DNA from: an uncultured Verrucomicrobiales bacterium
GTDB lineage: Bacteria > Verrucomicrobiota > Verrucomicrobiia > Verrucomicrobiales > Akkermansiaceae
Assembly (NCBI GenBank): GCA_947039485.1
Contig: CAMQZC010000019.1
Coordinates: forward strand, 1-57,111
Direction of reading: 5' to 3'
Length of the DNA stretch: 57,111 bases
The notes beneath the pieces were generated by a model. The model was not told the origin of the DNA and ran no database searches. It was given only the letters and a program-made list of their open reading frames with translations. Within the stretch, counting starts at the first letter, position 1. Each line of letters opens with the position of its first letter. A program made the position numbers and the translations under genes. This document shows positions 1 through 8,873 of the stretch, piece by piece.

Positions 1-433
1 TCGGAGCCTTTCGGGCTTTCCCGTGTTGGGGTGCCGCTGATTATATAGATAAAAGATCCTCGCGTCAAGAAGCTTTTTGATGTTTTTTGTATTTTTATTT
101 GAAAAACTAGATAAGTGACTGTTATTCTGTAGGGTTTTTGATATTGATTATATCAACCAATCGACAAACATAGCTCAATGCCTGCAATATTGAGGAAAAA
201 ACATCCCTAGTTCACGTTTTTGCAGCCAAGAACAAGATAACCCAAGGGTAAATAGCCTTAATATAACCAGAAACCAGACAACCCAAGGACAAATAGCCTT
301 AAAAGCTTCAATAATCGAATGTCGCTAAAACGTAACATCAATATCATAAGTTAGATTAATCAGTTAATGTGTGATTATAACTTAATATATCGAGATAGCA
401 TCCCTATTGTAGAGTAATCACCACACACTTAAT
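1..433. other. AT-rich intergenic leader upstream of the GDSL esterase gene
   Basis: No convincing gene is visible in this stretch. The first 45 bases are GC-richer, can form a weak hairpin (agcctttcgggct), and may be the tail of a feature lying outside the window. The rest is AT-rich. A 22-base element occurs twice, at 239-260 and 280-301, differing at two positions and offset by 41 bases. The 60 bases before the start codon at 434 contain several TATAAT-like words (for example around 375-392), but no paired -35/-10 stands out. There is no Shine-Dalgarno sequence before 434. Confidence 0.5.
239..301. repeat. Short direct repeat, two 22-bp copies 41 bp apart
   Basis: The element aacccaaggNNaaatagcct occurs at 239-260 and 280-301; the two copies differ only at the two central bases. 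A shared aaga(t/c) precedes each copy. A 41-bp offset is close to four helical turns, so both copies would face the same side of the DNA. That would suit a paired regulator site upstream of the esterase gene, but a simple duplication explains it equally well. Confidence 0.6.
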
Positions 434-1417
434 ATGAAATCTACTATCCTAAGCATCACCTTGCTCATCTCATCCCTCGCCTATGCAGCTGAGCACAATT
501 ATGAACGCCTCTATGTCTTTGGCGACTCTCTCTCCGATGCGGGCAATGTTGCCAACACCGAAGCCCTCAATGATGGGGGGCGATTCTCTAATGGTCCTGT
601 ATGGAATGAGTACCTCGCAAAGATGCTCAATATCCCCGTCCCCACGAAATCCAAAAACTACCAAGCCGGGGAGACCCCCGAAGCTGGCAACACTAACTTT
701 TTCTACGCTGGAGCCATGACCGACGCCGGTACCACAGGTGTGCTAATCCCTATCGTCAAGCAACAGATTGAAGGATCACAGAGGAATAACTATGTCGGAT
801 TTAACCGCTACGGCACAAACTTCAGCAATACTGACCTTGTGAGCATCTGGGGTGGGGCAAACAATCTCTTCTTCTCTGGTCAAGTCATCATTAAAGCTCA
901 ATACGCTCAAGAAGCCACGCAGACAGCAAATGAGCTTGCCGATAGCATTGAGTTGCTCGTCAGCCTTAATGCTAGCAATATCATCGTGTTTAACCTCCCT
1001 GACATCGGCTCCACTCCCTGCTATGCCTCCTCATCGAATCAAGCGGCTCAGGATGGTGCCACGCTCTTCTCTACGACCTATAATACTGTCTTAGAGACGC
1101 GCATTGCGGATATTGAAGCAACGCACGGTGATTTGAACCTCATCTACATCGACACCTTCACGATCTTTAGTGATCTTTTGACTGACCCATCAATTGGTGG
1201 ATTCACAAATACAGATGACGCCCTCACCGAGGCTTACGACACCGACCCCAATGTCGACCAGTCTCAATACCTCTTCTACGATGATGTGCATCCCACCACA
1301 GCAGGACATGAATACATCGCAAAGGTAGTCTACTCCAAAATCGTCCCTGAGCCAAGTAGCTCAATCCTGATGCTCTCAGCGCTCTCTCTGCTGCTCATAC
1401 GTCGTAGAAAAAGTTAA
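434..1417 (+). CDS. Secreted GDSL-family esterase/lipase with PEP-CTERM sorting tail
   Basis: A 327-residue SGNH/GDSL hydrolase, expected to cleave ester bonds of lipids or acylated polysaccharides outside the cytoplasm. Residues 1-18 form a signal peptide (hydrophobic run ending AYA). Block I is FGDSLSDAGN with the nucleophile Ser32. Block III (GGANNLF) supplies the oxyanion Asn. Block V (DDVHP) carries the Asp283/His286 pair. The length fits the thermolabile-haemolysin/SEST-like branch. Residues 305-327 are a PEP-CTERM tail: PEP, a hydrophobic stretch, then RRRK, predicting exosortase processing; no exosortase gene is in the window. The ATG at 434 has no Shine-Dalgarno sequence. A weak hairpin follows the stop. 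The substrate cannot be read from sequence. Confidence 0.9.
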   Translation: MKSTILSITLLISSLAYAAEHNYERLYVFGDSLSDAGNVANTEALNDGGRFSNGPVWNEYLAKMLNIPVPTKSKNYQAGETPEAGNTNFFYAGAMTDAGTTGVLIPIVKQQIEGSQRNNYVGFNRYGTNFSNTDLVSIWGGANNLFFSGQVIIKAQYAQEATQTANELADSIELLVSLNASNIIVFNLPDIGSTPCYASSSNQAAQDGATLFSTTYNTVLETRIADIEATHGDLNLIYIDTFTIFSDLLTDPSIGGFTNTDDALTEAYDTDPNVDQSQYLFYDDVHPTTAGHEYIAKVVYSKIVPEPSSSILMLSALSLLLIRRRKS

Positions 1418-1441
1418 GAAGGCTTCATAGCCTCCTATAGT

Positions 1442-1466
1442 GCAAGTAAAAATGGAAACTTGCTTT
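1442..1466 (+). terminator. Weak hairpin after the GDSL gene
   Basis: GCAAGT (1442-1447) pairs with ACTTGC (1458-1463) across a 10-base loop, and TTT follows. The stem is only 6 bp, so termination would be partial. It separates the esterase gene from the cytochrome gene that starts at 1495. Confidence 0.35.
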
Positions 1467-1494
1467 AAATGCGCGTTATGTTAGACTGCCTTTT

Positions 1495-3249
1495 GTGTCT
1501 TATATTCGCGCATTTTCTTTCTTTCTCTACACGTCACTCTCTATGCTCTCACAAGCGGACGGGTCGACGCCAATGTTTACCATTGATTTCGCAGCCAGCG
1601 ACTCTGGGGAATTAATCCTTGCACAAAAAGGGACCAAGGCCTTGGAGACATACTCGGCTGATGGGCTCAAGAAACAGAGTTCCATCGCGCTCTCGACTGA
1701 GCCAACTGGGCTTTTACTAGATGGCGAGCGGGCTTTTGTGACGCATCATCGTGGGCTTGATATTTATCATCTCGGGACCAATAAGAGGCTATCAACCTTG
1801 GAGCTGGGCTCGGGGAGCTGCTCGCCTGCCCTATCTCCAGATGGGCTTTATCTCTATGTATGCCTCCAGTTTGACAATTGTATTGCAAAGATTGACATCA
1901 AGACAAACAAGGTCCTCCATTTACTCCCCATGCCGCGCGAGCCAAAGCATCTAGTGGTCAGCAAGGATGGAAAGCGGATTTTTGTAGCGAACTTTCTCCC
2001 CCATCAGCGCGCAGATGGGGATGTGGTCGCAGCTGTCGTCTCTGTGGTGGACGCTGAGCGATTTTGCTCGATCAAGGATATCATGCTCGCCAATGGCAGC
2101 AATGCGCTGCGCGGCATGTGCCTGAGCACAGATGGCAACTATATCTACGTGGCGCATAATATGGGGCGATTCATGGTACCTACCTCACAGCTGCAGCAAG
2201 GATGGATGAATACCAGCGCGCTGAGCGTGATTGATGCGAGAGATTTGAGCTATCAGGGTGCAGTCATCGTGGATGAGCCTGAGAGAGGCGCAGCTGGCTC
2301 TTGGGATGTAGCGAGTGATGAAAAGCAGATTTATGTGACGCACTCAGGGACGCATGACATGAGCATCATTGATCAGATAGCGATGATCAAAAAGCTACGT
2401 GACTACGAAGACAAGGAGGCTCTGAGTTATGATTTGCGCTTCCTCTACGGGATACGCAAGCGTATAGCGCTGGAGGGAAATGGTCCCCGCCTGATTCTGA
2501 TGCGTGATGCGGATGTACTCATCCCAAGCTACTTCTCCGATGATCTTAATATTGTCAATAAGAGCACTGGGAAGTCGCGCAGCATTGATCTCAATCCGCG
2601 GCGCAAGGAGTCGGATGAGCAGCGAGGCGAACGATATTTTAATGATGCTAGTTTTTGCTTCCAAGGCTGGCAGAGTTGCAATGGCTGCCACCCCGGAGAT
2701 GGGCGCACTGATGGCATGAACTGGGATTTGATGAATGATGGTGTGGGCAATCCTAAAAATTGCAAGAGCCTACTCTTCACCCACCCGACCCCACCGAGCA
2801 TGATTACTGGCATCCGCACAACGGCAGAGCTTGCGGTGCGAGCAGGCTTCACTCACATCCAGTTCTCAACGATAACAGAGGAGCGTGCACGCTGTGTTGA
2901 TGCTTATCTCAAATCACTGCGACCCCTACCTAGTCCCTATCTCGTCAAGGGGGAGCTCTCGCCTAAGGCTCAGCGCGGAAAAAAGGTCTATGAGCAGCAT
3001 AACTGTGCCAGCTGTCATGCGGGCCCCTACTACACTGATTTGAAAAGGTATCGCATCGGGGCGGATGTAGAGTTCCCCGAGGGCTGGGATACCCCCACCC
3101 TGCGCGAGGTCTGGCGCACGGCTCCCTATCTCTTTGATGGTCGAGCCGCGACGATGCAGGAGGTCTTCTCCCGACACAAGCACGGAATCCGCGGCAAAAT
3201 CAGCGATGAGCAGCTCGAGGCGCTCAGCGAGTACGTCCTTTCTCTTTAA
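1495..3249 (+). CDS. Beta-propeller plus di-haem cytochrome c peroxidase/MauG-like protein
   Basis: A 584-residue exported protein. The N-terminus has a hydrophobic signal segment (about residues 4-21). Residues about 25-350 carry YVTN-type beta-propeller repeats (for example ALSPDGLYLYVCL, LSTDGNYIYVAHN). The C-terminal third has two c-type haem sites, CNGCH at 395-399 and CASCH at 504-508. It ends with a segment typical of the CCP/MauG family (TLREVWRTAPYLFDGRAATM). The likely role is periplasmic redox chemistry or electron transfer; the substrate is unknown. The start is GTG at 1495, with no in-frame ATG upstream and no Shine-Dalgarno sequence. The gene lies 20 bp before the HzsA-like gene at 3270 and is almost certainly co-transcribed with it, so the two haem proteins probably work together. 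Confidence 0.8.
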   Translation: MSYIRAFSFFLYTSLSMLSQADGSTPMFTIDFAASDSGELILAQKGTKALETYSADGLKKQSSIALSTEPTGLLLDGERAFVTHHRGLDIYHLGTNKRLSTLELGSGSCSPALSPDGLYLYVCLQFDNCIAKIDIKTNKVLHLLPMPREPKHLVVSKDGKRIFVANFLPHQRADGDVVAAVVSVVDAERFCSIKDIMLANGSNALRGMCLSTDGNYIYVAHNMGRFMVPTSQLQQGWMNTSALSVIDARDLSYQGAVIVDEPERGAAGSWDVASDEKQIYVTHSGTHDMSIIDQIAMIKKLRDYEDKEALSYDLRFLYGIRKRIALEGNGPRLILMRDADVLIPSYFSDDLNIVNKSTGKSRSIDLNPRRKESDEQRGERYFNDASFCFQGWQSCNGCHPGDGRTDGMNWDLMNDGVGNPKNCKSLLFTHPTPPSMITGIRTTAELAVRAGFTHIQFSTITEERARCVDAYLKSLRPLPSPYLVKGELSPKAQRGKKVYEQHNCASCHAGPYYTDLKRYRIGADVEFPEGWDTPTLREVWRTAPYLFDGRAATMQEVFSRHKHGIRGKISDEQLEALSEYVLSL

Positions 3250-3269
3250 CTTTAACATCCATTAACACA

Positions 3270-6200
3270 ATGAAAGCAATCCCCTATTTTTTACTCACTC
3301 TAATTTGCTTGCTAAACTCAGCGTCTGCAAATATTGCCAACTTCGACCAAGTAGAACGACTACGCTGGATTAACCTTGAAGCTATCAAGCTTGCAATGCA
3401 AGACATGGCCCAAATGGAGGGCTACCCTATCGAAGAAGCCAAGCTTCAATACACGCAACTTCAAGACTTAGTCAAGCAAGGCTTTGAGGGTATCCCCGGA
3501 GAGCAGCGTGCTCAACGTGCACTTGAGCTCAAGCGCGCAATTCTGCTTAGCAACCCACTCATTGCTGGCAAAAGCATTATAGCGACGCGATACGACTTGG
3601 GCAAGAAAGCCCGCCAAGCATATGGCATGGAACTGGGGACTCCTTACTCAAACTGGTCATCACAGGGGGATGTCCCACGTAAGGGATTCAATGCCTCGAT
3701 TGTAGAGATTAACGATATTGGCAACAAGCAAAATACTCGCGAAGTGTACCGCGCAGACGTGGGGGGTCCAATATCAGACATGCGTCTCCATTGGGACGCT
3801 CAGCGCGTTATTTTTGCCCAGCCTCGTGCAAAAGATGCACTAATCAATGTGCATGAGCTCAACCTCAAGGATGGCAAGGTCAAGGAGCTCATTGAGTGTG
3901 AAGAGCCTGATTTGGACTTCTTTGATGCAACCTACCTGCCCGATGGGCGCATCATTGCCAACTCCAACATCGGCTACAACGGAGTCCCCTGCATCAATGG
4001 TTCAGATTCCGTATCCAACATGGTCAGCTACAACCCAGCTGACAAATCACTGCGACGCCTCACCTTCGACCAAGATGCCAACTGGAACCCCACCATCATG
4101 AACAACGGCCGCGTCATGTACACGCGCTGGGAGTACACCGACCTCACGCACTATTACTCGCGCATCGTCATGCATATGAACCCCGATGGCAGTGCTAACA
4201 AAGCTCTCTATGGCAGTGGCGGCATGTTCCCCAACAGCACCTTTGACATATCCTCCCTCCCTGGGCAGGCTTCTGCATTCATCGGTATCATCACAGGGCA
4301 TCACGGCATAACTCGTGCGGGTCGACTCATTATCTTTGACCCCCAAAAGAACAGAAAAGGAGCTGCGGGCATGCTCCAAGAGCTGCCCTATCGCAATCGC
4401 AAGATCAAAGACGTGACCATAGATTACCTTGTCAAAGGAATCTGGCCCCTCTTCATCCGCCCCTCTGTCATCAATGAGAACTACTTCCTCGTCGCCGCAA
4501 AGCTCAAACCCCAATCCCTCTGGGGCATCTACCTCATCGACCGATTTGACAACCTCACCCTCATTGCGCAACTTGAGGGTTCGGGCTTCATCTCTCCCCA
4601 TCTTCTCGTTCAACGACCCACGCCCCCAATCATCCCCGACCGTGTGAATCTAGCCAGCAAGGAAGCGACTTTCTTCATCCAAGATATTTACACAGGCGAA
4701 GGTCTCAAGGGAATCCCACGTGGCAGCGTCAAGGAGCTGCGACTTTTCTCCTATGAATACGCATATTTGGAGACCCCTTCTAACCACGACTGGCAAGGCA
4801 TCCAATCAGGCTGGGACATCAAGCGAAGTCTTGGCACTGTCCCCGTTGAGCCCGATGGTTCGGTCATCTTCAAAGCCCCTGCTAACACGCCAATTTCAAT
4901 CCAACCCATCGATAAAGATGGAGTTGCTCTGCAGTGGATGCGCAGCTGGGTTGTCGGGCAACCCGGTGAGATGGTCTCCTGTGTAGGCTGTCATGAGAGT
5001 CAAAATCAAATTGTCATCCCCAAGCGCGTTGCTGCCTCACGCATGAGACCCCAAGCCCTGACTCCCCCTGAGGGAGGTGTGCGCCCCTTCACCTTTGATT
5101 TAGAAATCCAGCCCATACTCGACCGTAGCTGCATTAGCTGCCATCAAGGTGAGAGCAAAATCCCCGACCTGCGAGCTGGCACAAAAGACAAGCTCGGCTT
5201 TGGTACATCCTACATTAACCTGCACCCCTACGTCCGCCGCCAAGGTGGCGAAGGCGACATGGCTGTACTCGCCCCCTATGAGTACCATCCCAACACGAGC
5301 GAGCTGGTGCGCATGCTTAAGAAAGGGCACCACGACGTCACACTCAGCGACAAAGAGTGGCGTACGCTCTACAACTGGATCGACTACAACGCCCCCTACC
5401 GCGGTAGCTTTAATCACAACGTCATAGACAAAAAGATGCCCTTCTGCCGCAATGGCGGAGAGCAGTACCATCGACGCATTGAGCTAGCCAACAAATATGG
5501 CAATGGCGCAGGTGTTGACTGGAAGGAAGAGACAGCACAATACGCAGCAAAAGTTGCAGCAGCCAAGAGCAAAGTGCTAGCCACCTGCCCTCAGCAGCTC
5601 GCTATCGCGCAGAGTAAATCCAGTGAGCCTAGCCTCGCCAACTGGCCTCTGAGCACCGAGCAAGCACAAGCGCTCCAAGCCAAAGAAGGAGTAATCCGCA
5701 AGAGCATCAATATCGCCAAAGGCCTCAACATCGACTTTGTACGCATCCCTGCTGGCAGCTTCATCATGGGCAGCCGCAGCGGAGAAATCGACGTGCAGGC
5801 AACCTCCATCGTGCAAATCAAAAAAGGATTTTGGATGTCCGAGCTTGAGCTTAACAATGCGCAGCTGCGTGCCGTCTTCCCCGACCACAACAGCAAATTC
5901 TTCGATCAAATGTGGAAAGACCATGTCGTGCAAGGCTACGCAGCCAACCATCACCATCAGCCCGCCATCCGCGTCAGCTGGCAGCGTGCCATGGAATACT
6001 GCCACAAACTCAGCAAGAAAACCGGTCTCAACATCACTCTCCCCACAGAAGCTCAGTGGGAGTGGGCATGCCGCGCCGGTAGTAATCAAGACTTCTGGTA
6101 TGGCGACCTTAATACCGACTTTGGAGACAAAGAAAACTTTGCCGACAAAACAAGTCTTAAATTTGCCGTCTATGGTGTGAACCCTAGGCCCATGCCTAGC

Positions 6201-6518
6201 AGCCATCCCAAATACAAGCACTACACCTTCCTCCCCAAGGACGCGCGCTTCAATGACGGAGCACTCGTGACGACGAGAGGCAAAAAATACAAGCCAAACG
6301 CCTTTGGTCTCCACAACATGCATGGCAACGTTGCAGAGTGGACACGATCAAACTATCTCCCCTACCCCTATCAGTCCGAGGGAGAAAGCCCACACAAAGT
6401 CGTACGCGGGGGATCCTACTACGAGCGCCCCAAATACTCACGCGCACATAGCCGCAAGTACTACCTGCCCTATCAATCAGTCTACAATGTCGGCCTGCGC
6501 ATCATCATTGAGGACTAA
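3270..6518 (+). CDS. HzsA-like di-haem cytochrome fused to a formylglycine-generating-enzyme fold
   Basis: A 1082-residue exported protein with signal peptide 1-20 (ends SASA). Residues about 150-480 form a propeller closely resembling the N-terminal/middle part of hydrazine synthase alpha subunits and their PVC relatives (RWEYTDLTHYYSRIVMHMNP, YGSGGMFPNS, GIITGHHG). Two c-haem motifs follow, CVGCH (571-575) and CISCH (621-625). From about 815 to the end there is an FGE-sulfatase fold (IPAGSFIMGS, ITLPTEAQWEWACRAG, NMHGNVAEW, VVRGGSYYERP). The catalytic Cys pair of true FGEs lies just after GGSY. Here those positions are Glu and Ser, so formylglycine formation is unlikely and the fold probably binds a ligand or partner. 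Hydrazine synthesis itself is not implied: there are no hzsB/hzsC genes. The partner is the upstream cytochrome. Family assignment is from memory of motifs. Confidence 0.75.
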   Translation: MKAIPYFLLTLICLLNSASANIANFDQVERLRWINLEAIKLAMQDMAQMEGYPIEEAKLQYTQLQDLVKQGFEGIPGEQRAQRALELKRAILLSNPLIAGKSIIATRYDLGKKARQAYGMELGTPYSNWSSQGDVPRKGFNASIVEINDIGNKQNTREVYRADVGGPISDMRLHWDAQRVIFAQPRAKDALINVHELNLKDGKVKELIECEEPDLDFFDATYLPDGRIIANSNIGYNGVPCINGSDSVSNMVSYNPADKSLRRLTFDQDANWNPTIMNNGRVMYTRWEYTDLTHYYSRIVMHMNPDGSANKALYGSGGMFPNSTFDISSLPGQASAFIGIITGHHGITRAGRLIIFDPQKNRKGAAGMLQELPYRNRKIKDVTIDYLVKGIWPLFIRPSVINENYFLVAAKLKPQSLWGIYLIDRFDNLTLIAQLEGSGFISPHLLVQRPTPPIIPDRVNLASKEATFFIQDIYTGEGLKGIPRGSVKELRLFSYEYAYLETPSNHDWQGIQSGWDIKRSLGTVPVEPDGSVIFKAPANTPISIQPIDKDGVALQWMRSWVVGQPGEMVSCVGCHESQNQIVIPKRVAASRMRPQALTPPEGGVRPFTFDLEIQPILDRSCISCHQGESKIPDLRAGTKDKLGFGTSYINLHPYVRRQGGEGDMAVLAPYEYHPNTSELVRMLKKGHHDVTLSDKEWRTLYNWIDYNAPYRGSFNHNVIDKKMPFCRNGGEQYHRRIELANKYGNGAGVDWKEETAQYAAKVAAAKSKVLATCPQQLAIAQSKSSEPSLANWPLSTEQAQALQAKEGVIRKSINIAKGLNIDFVRIPAGSFIMGSRSGEIDVQATSIVQIKKGFWMSELELNNAQLRAVFPDHNSKFFDQMWKDHVVQGYAANHHHQPAIRVSWQRAMEYCHKLSKKTGLNITLPTEAQWEWACRAGSNQDFWYGDLNTDFGDKENFADKTSLKFAVYGVNPRPMPSSHPKYKHYTFLPKDARFNDGALVTTRGKKYKPNAFGLHNMHGNVAEWTRSNYLPYPYQSEGESPHKVVRGGSYYERPKYSRAHSRKYYLPYQSVYNVGLRIIIED

Positions 6519-6629
6519 GGCACGCGCATTGCTGCATGAGCAAACCCCGAGACCATCGGGCGGAGCCTAACCAGCAAGTAACATATTGAGCCATAGGCTC
6601 GCATCGCGGGAATCGTGGATTAAATTAAG

Positions 6630-6651
6630 TCAATGATGCAGGCATCATTGA
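6630..6651. terminator. 22-bp palindrome between convergent genes
   Basis: TCAATGATGC (6630-6639) and GCATCATTGA (6642-6651) form a perfect 10-bp stem with a two-base centre. It lies between the HzsA-like gene (+) and the LURP-one-like gene (-). There is no T-run, so it may act as a stabilising 3' hairpin or a protein site rather than a classical terminator. Confidence 0.4.
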
Positions 6652-6694
6652 GCTGACGCGCCTGCCAAAAAATCAGCCAAGCAGCGCAGCAACC

Positions 6695-7282
6695 TCACCA
6701 ATCACTATTGCCCTGCTTACCTTCAATAGAGAGCAGCAGTATCACCATGGCGAGAGCTAGACGCTTGTCGTAGCGGTTATCCCATTCAGGGATAGAGCAG
6801 TGGTAATGGAGGAGAAAGGGATTGAAGTTTTGCTTAAATTGACAATCCTTCACCTGTCCCTCCTGCTTGAGATGGTAGCGCGCAGGTATCAAATTACTCA
6901 ACATGCGGCGCAGCATCGACATCAACATACTATCCTCCAGAAGCTCATAAACAGTCTCTCCACCTGGAGCAATAATACACCAGTGGTCACGCAGTAAGCT
7001 CTTGAAACCACTGCGACGAAATGAACCCAGCAGCTCGCCCGTCTGGCTATCGTGTAGCTCATAAGACGCACCAAAATCAATGATGGACTTCGTCTTAATC
7101 GAAAGCAACTCATGCGCCTTACTCGCATCAGAGAATATGCGCATGTCCTCACGCAGGCGAAAGCCCTTCTTCTGAGCATAAGCAATTAGATTACCATCCA
7201 CATCAAAAACACGAAAATAATCGTGAATGAAGGAAATGAGTTTCGTCTTCACACGGAACTGAGTAATGTCTTGAAAATCCAT
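6695..7282 (-). CDS. LURP-one-related (tubby/scramblase-like fold) protein
   Basis: A 195-residue cytoplasmic protein. The pattern of short beta-strands matches the LURP-one-related family: FRVFDVDGNLIAYAQKKGFRLREDMRIFSD, SYELHDSQTGELLGSFRR, WCIIAPGGETVYEL. The family adopts the 12-stranded barrel of tubby and phospholipid scramblases. A short hydrophobic segment near the C-terminus (ALAMVILLLSIEG) corresponds to the buried or membrane-facing helix seen in scramblase-like members. Bacterial members have no settled function; lipid binding is the usual suggestion. The gene stands alone and convergent to the cytochrome operon. The ATG at 7282 has no Shine-Dalgarno sequence. Confidence 0.65.
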   Translation of the reverse strand: MDFQDITQFRVKTKLISFIHDYFRVFDVDGNLIAYAQKKGFRLREDMRIFSDASKAHELLSIKTKSIIDFGASYELHDSQTGELLGSFRRSGFKSLLRDHWCIIAPGGETVYELLEDSMLMSMLRRMLSNLIPARYHLKQEGQVKDCQFKQNFNPFLLHYHCSIPEWDNRYDKRLALAMVILLLSIEGKQGNSDW

Positions 7283-7411
7283 ATTTAAAAACTAGTTTAA
7301 TACATTATCACATAATAACAAGAAAAATGTTTCAGCTCTAACAACGCCCTCCACCACTAGCTCTACGTATATGACATGGCGCATTCTATCCTTGCCTTTT
7401 ATGAAGAATTG

Positions 7412-7440
7412 AGATACACTCGCCCCACGCGCGTGTATCT
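7412..7440 (+). promoter_or_regulatory. Inverted repeat in the leader of tig
   Basis: AGATACAC (7412-7419) pairs with GTGTATCT (7433-7440) across 13 bases, 32 bp before the trigger factor start. It could be an operator or a 5'-UTR hairpin. No clear -35/-10 pair is visible next to it. Confidence 0.35.
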
Positions 7441-7472
7441 TTCGCGTAATCCTCTTTACAGATTCAATTAAT

Positions 7473-8792
7473 ATGGACATCATCATCGAAAAGACAAACG
7501 ATTGCCAAGCAACGCTCAAGGCAACAGCAACAGCTGAGGAAGTCAGCATTATCAAGGGTAAAATCGCAGCTTCCTACATCAAGTCTGCTCAAGTTCCCGG
7601 CTTCCGCCCAGGCAAGGCTCCCAAGAGCGTCATCGTAAAGCGTTACGCCAGTGCCATTGATGAAGAGACTGAAACTCAGCTCCAAGGCGACATCCAAGAA
7701 AAAACTCTCAGCGAGAACCCTGATCTCAAGGTCCTCGAATTTGGCAAACCTGAAGGCAGCTTCCAAGAAGACGGCAGCTACAGCATCAGCAGCGATATGA
7801 CAATCGTCCCCGAATTCGACCTCCCCGACTACATGGGTCTCAGCGTCAGCGTTCCTAGCACTGATGTAAGCGATGAAGAAGTGGAAGAAACCCTCAAGGG
7901 CTTTGCTGAATCCAGCGCACAGTACGAAGAAACAGAACGTGCAGCCGCCATGGGCGACGTCACGGTAATTGACTTCACAACCAGCATTGAGGGCAAGCCC
8001 ACAGCTGAGTACTGCGACAAGTCAATCGGCTTTATGGAAGGCCGTGAAGGTCACTGGGTCTCCATGGAAGATGACCAATTCATGCCCGGTCTTGCAGAAG
8101 GCCTCGTAGGTCTCTCCAAGGGTGAAAGCAAAGAAATCGTTATCACGATGAAGGAAGACTTCCCAATCGCTGAACTCAGCGGCAAGGAAGTAACCTTTAG
8201 CTGCTCCGTCACAGAAGTACGCGAAAAGCTCGTCCCTGAAATCACTGAAGAACTCTTCGCATCGGCCCTCCCAGGCAAGAGCATCGAGGACATCAAGGAA
8301 ATCGTCCGCGAAAACCTCAAGAACAACAAGGAACGCAGCAATGAAGAAGCTAAGGCTGATCAAATCTCCGAACAACTCGCAGACAAGCTCGACTTCCCCC
8401 TCCCAGAAGCTCTCCTCGAACGCGAAAACAGCAACACTGTCCAGCGCAAGATCTACGCCGCTATCCAAGCAGGCAACTATGAAATCGCCGGCAACCAGGA
8501 GTCCCTTCAAGAGGAATCCCGCGTTGAGACTGAACGCAACCTGCGCGTCTACTTCACCCTGCAAGAAATCGCACGCCGCGAGAACATCGATGCTACAGAT
8601 AGCGAGATGATCGAGCAAATCAACCAAATGGCCGAGCAAGCAAAGGAAAAGAACCTTCGCAAGTTCATCGCCAAGCTTCAGAAGGAAAACCGCATGACAG
8701 GCATCCGCCTCTCCATCGTGACCTCCAAGGTACTTGACCTCCTGGCACGCAACGCCAAGGTTGAGATCGAAGCTGCTAGCAGCGAAGCCTAA
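7473..8792 (+). CDS. tig: Trigger factor, ribosome-bound chaperone and peptidyl-prolyl isomerase
   Basis: A 439-residue trigger factor, which binds nascent chains at the ribosome exit tunnel and helps them fold. The ribosome-docking loop is GFRPGKAP at residues 43-50 (family signature GFRxGKxP). The PPIase (FKBP-like) domain follows at about 145-235, with a divergent active-site region (GDVTVIDFTTSIEGK, FMPGLAEGLVGLSKGE). The rest is the helical C-terminal domain that forms the arms of the chaperone cradle. The length matches the family (about 430). It is a single gene ending in a strong terminator; no clpP or clpX follows, unlike the common tig-clpP-clpX order. The ATG at 7473 has no Shine-Dalgarno sequence. 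Confidence 0.95.
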   Translation: MDIIIEKTNDCQATLKATATAEEVSIIKGKIAASYIKSAQVPGFRPGKAPKSVIVKRYASAIDEETETQLQGDIQEKTLSENPDLKVLEFGKPEGSFQEDGSYSISSDMTIVPEFDLPDYMGLSVSVPSTDVSDEEVEETLKGFAESSAQYEETERAAAMGDVTVIDFTTSIEGKPTAEYCDKSIGFMEGREGHWVSMEDDQFMPGLAEGLVGLSKGESKEIVITMKEDFPIAELSGKEVTFSCSVTEVREKLVPEITEELFASALPGKSIEDIKEIVRENLKNNKERSNEEAKADQISEQLADKLDFPLPEALLERENSNTVQRKIYAAIQAGNYEIAGNQESLQEESRVETERNLRVYFTLQEIARRENIDATDSEMIEQINQMAEQAKEKNLRKFIAKLQKENRMTGIRLSIVTSKVLDLLARNAKVEIEAASSEA

Positions 8793-8814
8793 ATTGCCTC
8801 AATAGCATTTCACC

Positions 8815-8849
8815 AAAAGGGGGAAGTCCGTTGGACTTCCCCCTTTTTT
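8815..8849 (+). terminator. Strong intrinsic terminator after tig
   Basis: GGGGGAAGTCC (8819-8829) and GGACTTCCCCC (8833-8843) form a perfect 11-bp stem with a three-base loop, flanked by AAAA and TTTTTT. The symmetry means it can also terminate the minus-strand operon that ends at 8874. Confidence 0.9.
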
Positions 8850-8873
8850 GTGTTTAATATTTAGCGCTTTCGC

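Noticed and set aside
1..60. End of an RNA gene (SRP or tmRNA)
   Set aside because: The GC-rich 45 bases lack the conserved motifs of those RNAs, and too little is visible to decide.
3270..6518. Hydrazine synthase proper (anammox)
   Set aside because: Only an HzsA-like scaffold is present; there are no HzsB/HzsC-like genes, and the organism signs point to Verrucomicrobiota.
7800..8640. Minus-strand frames inside tig
   Set aside because: They are shadows of trigger factor, with skewed hydrophobic composition and no motifs.
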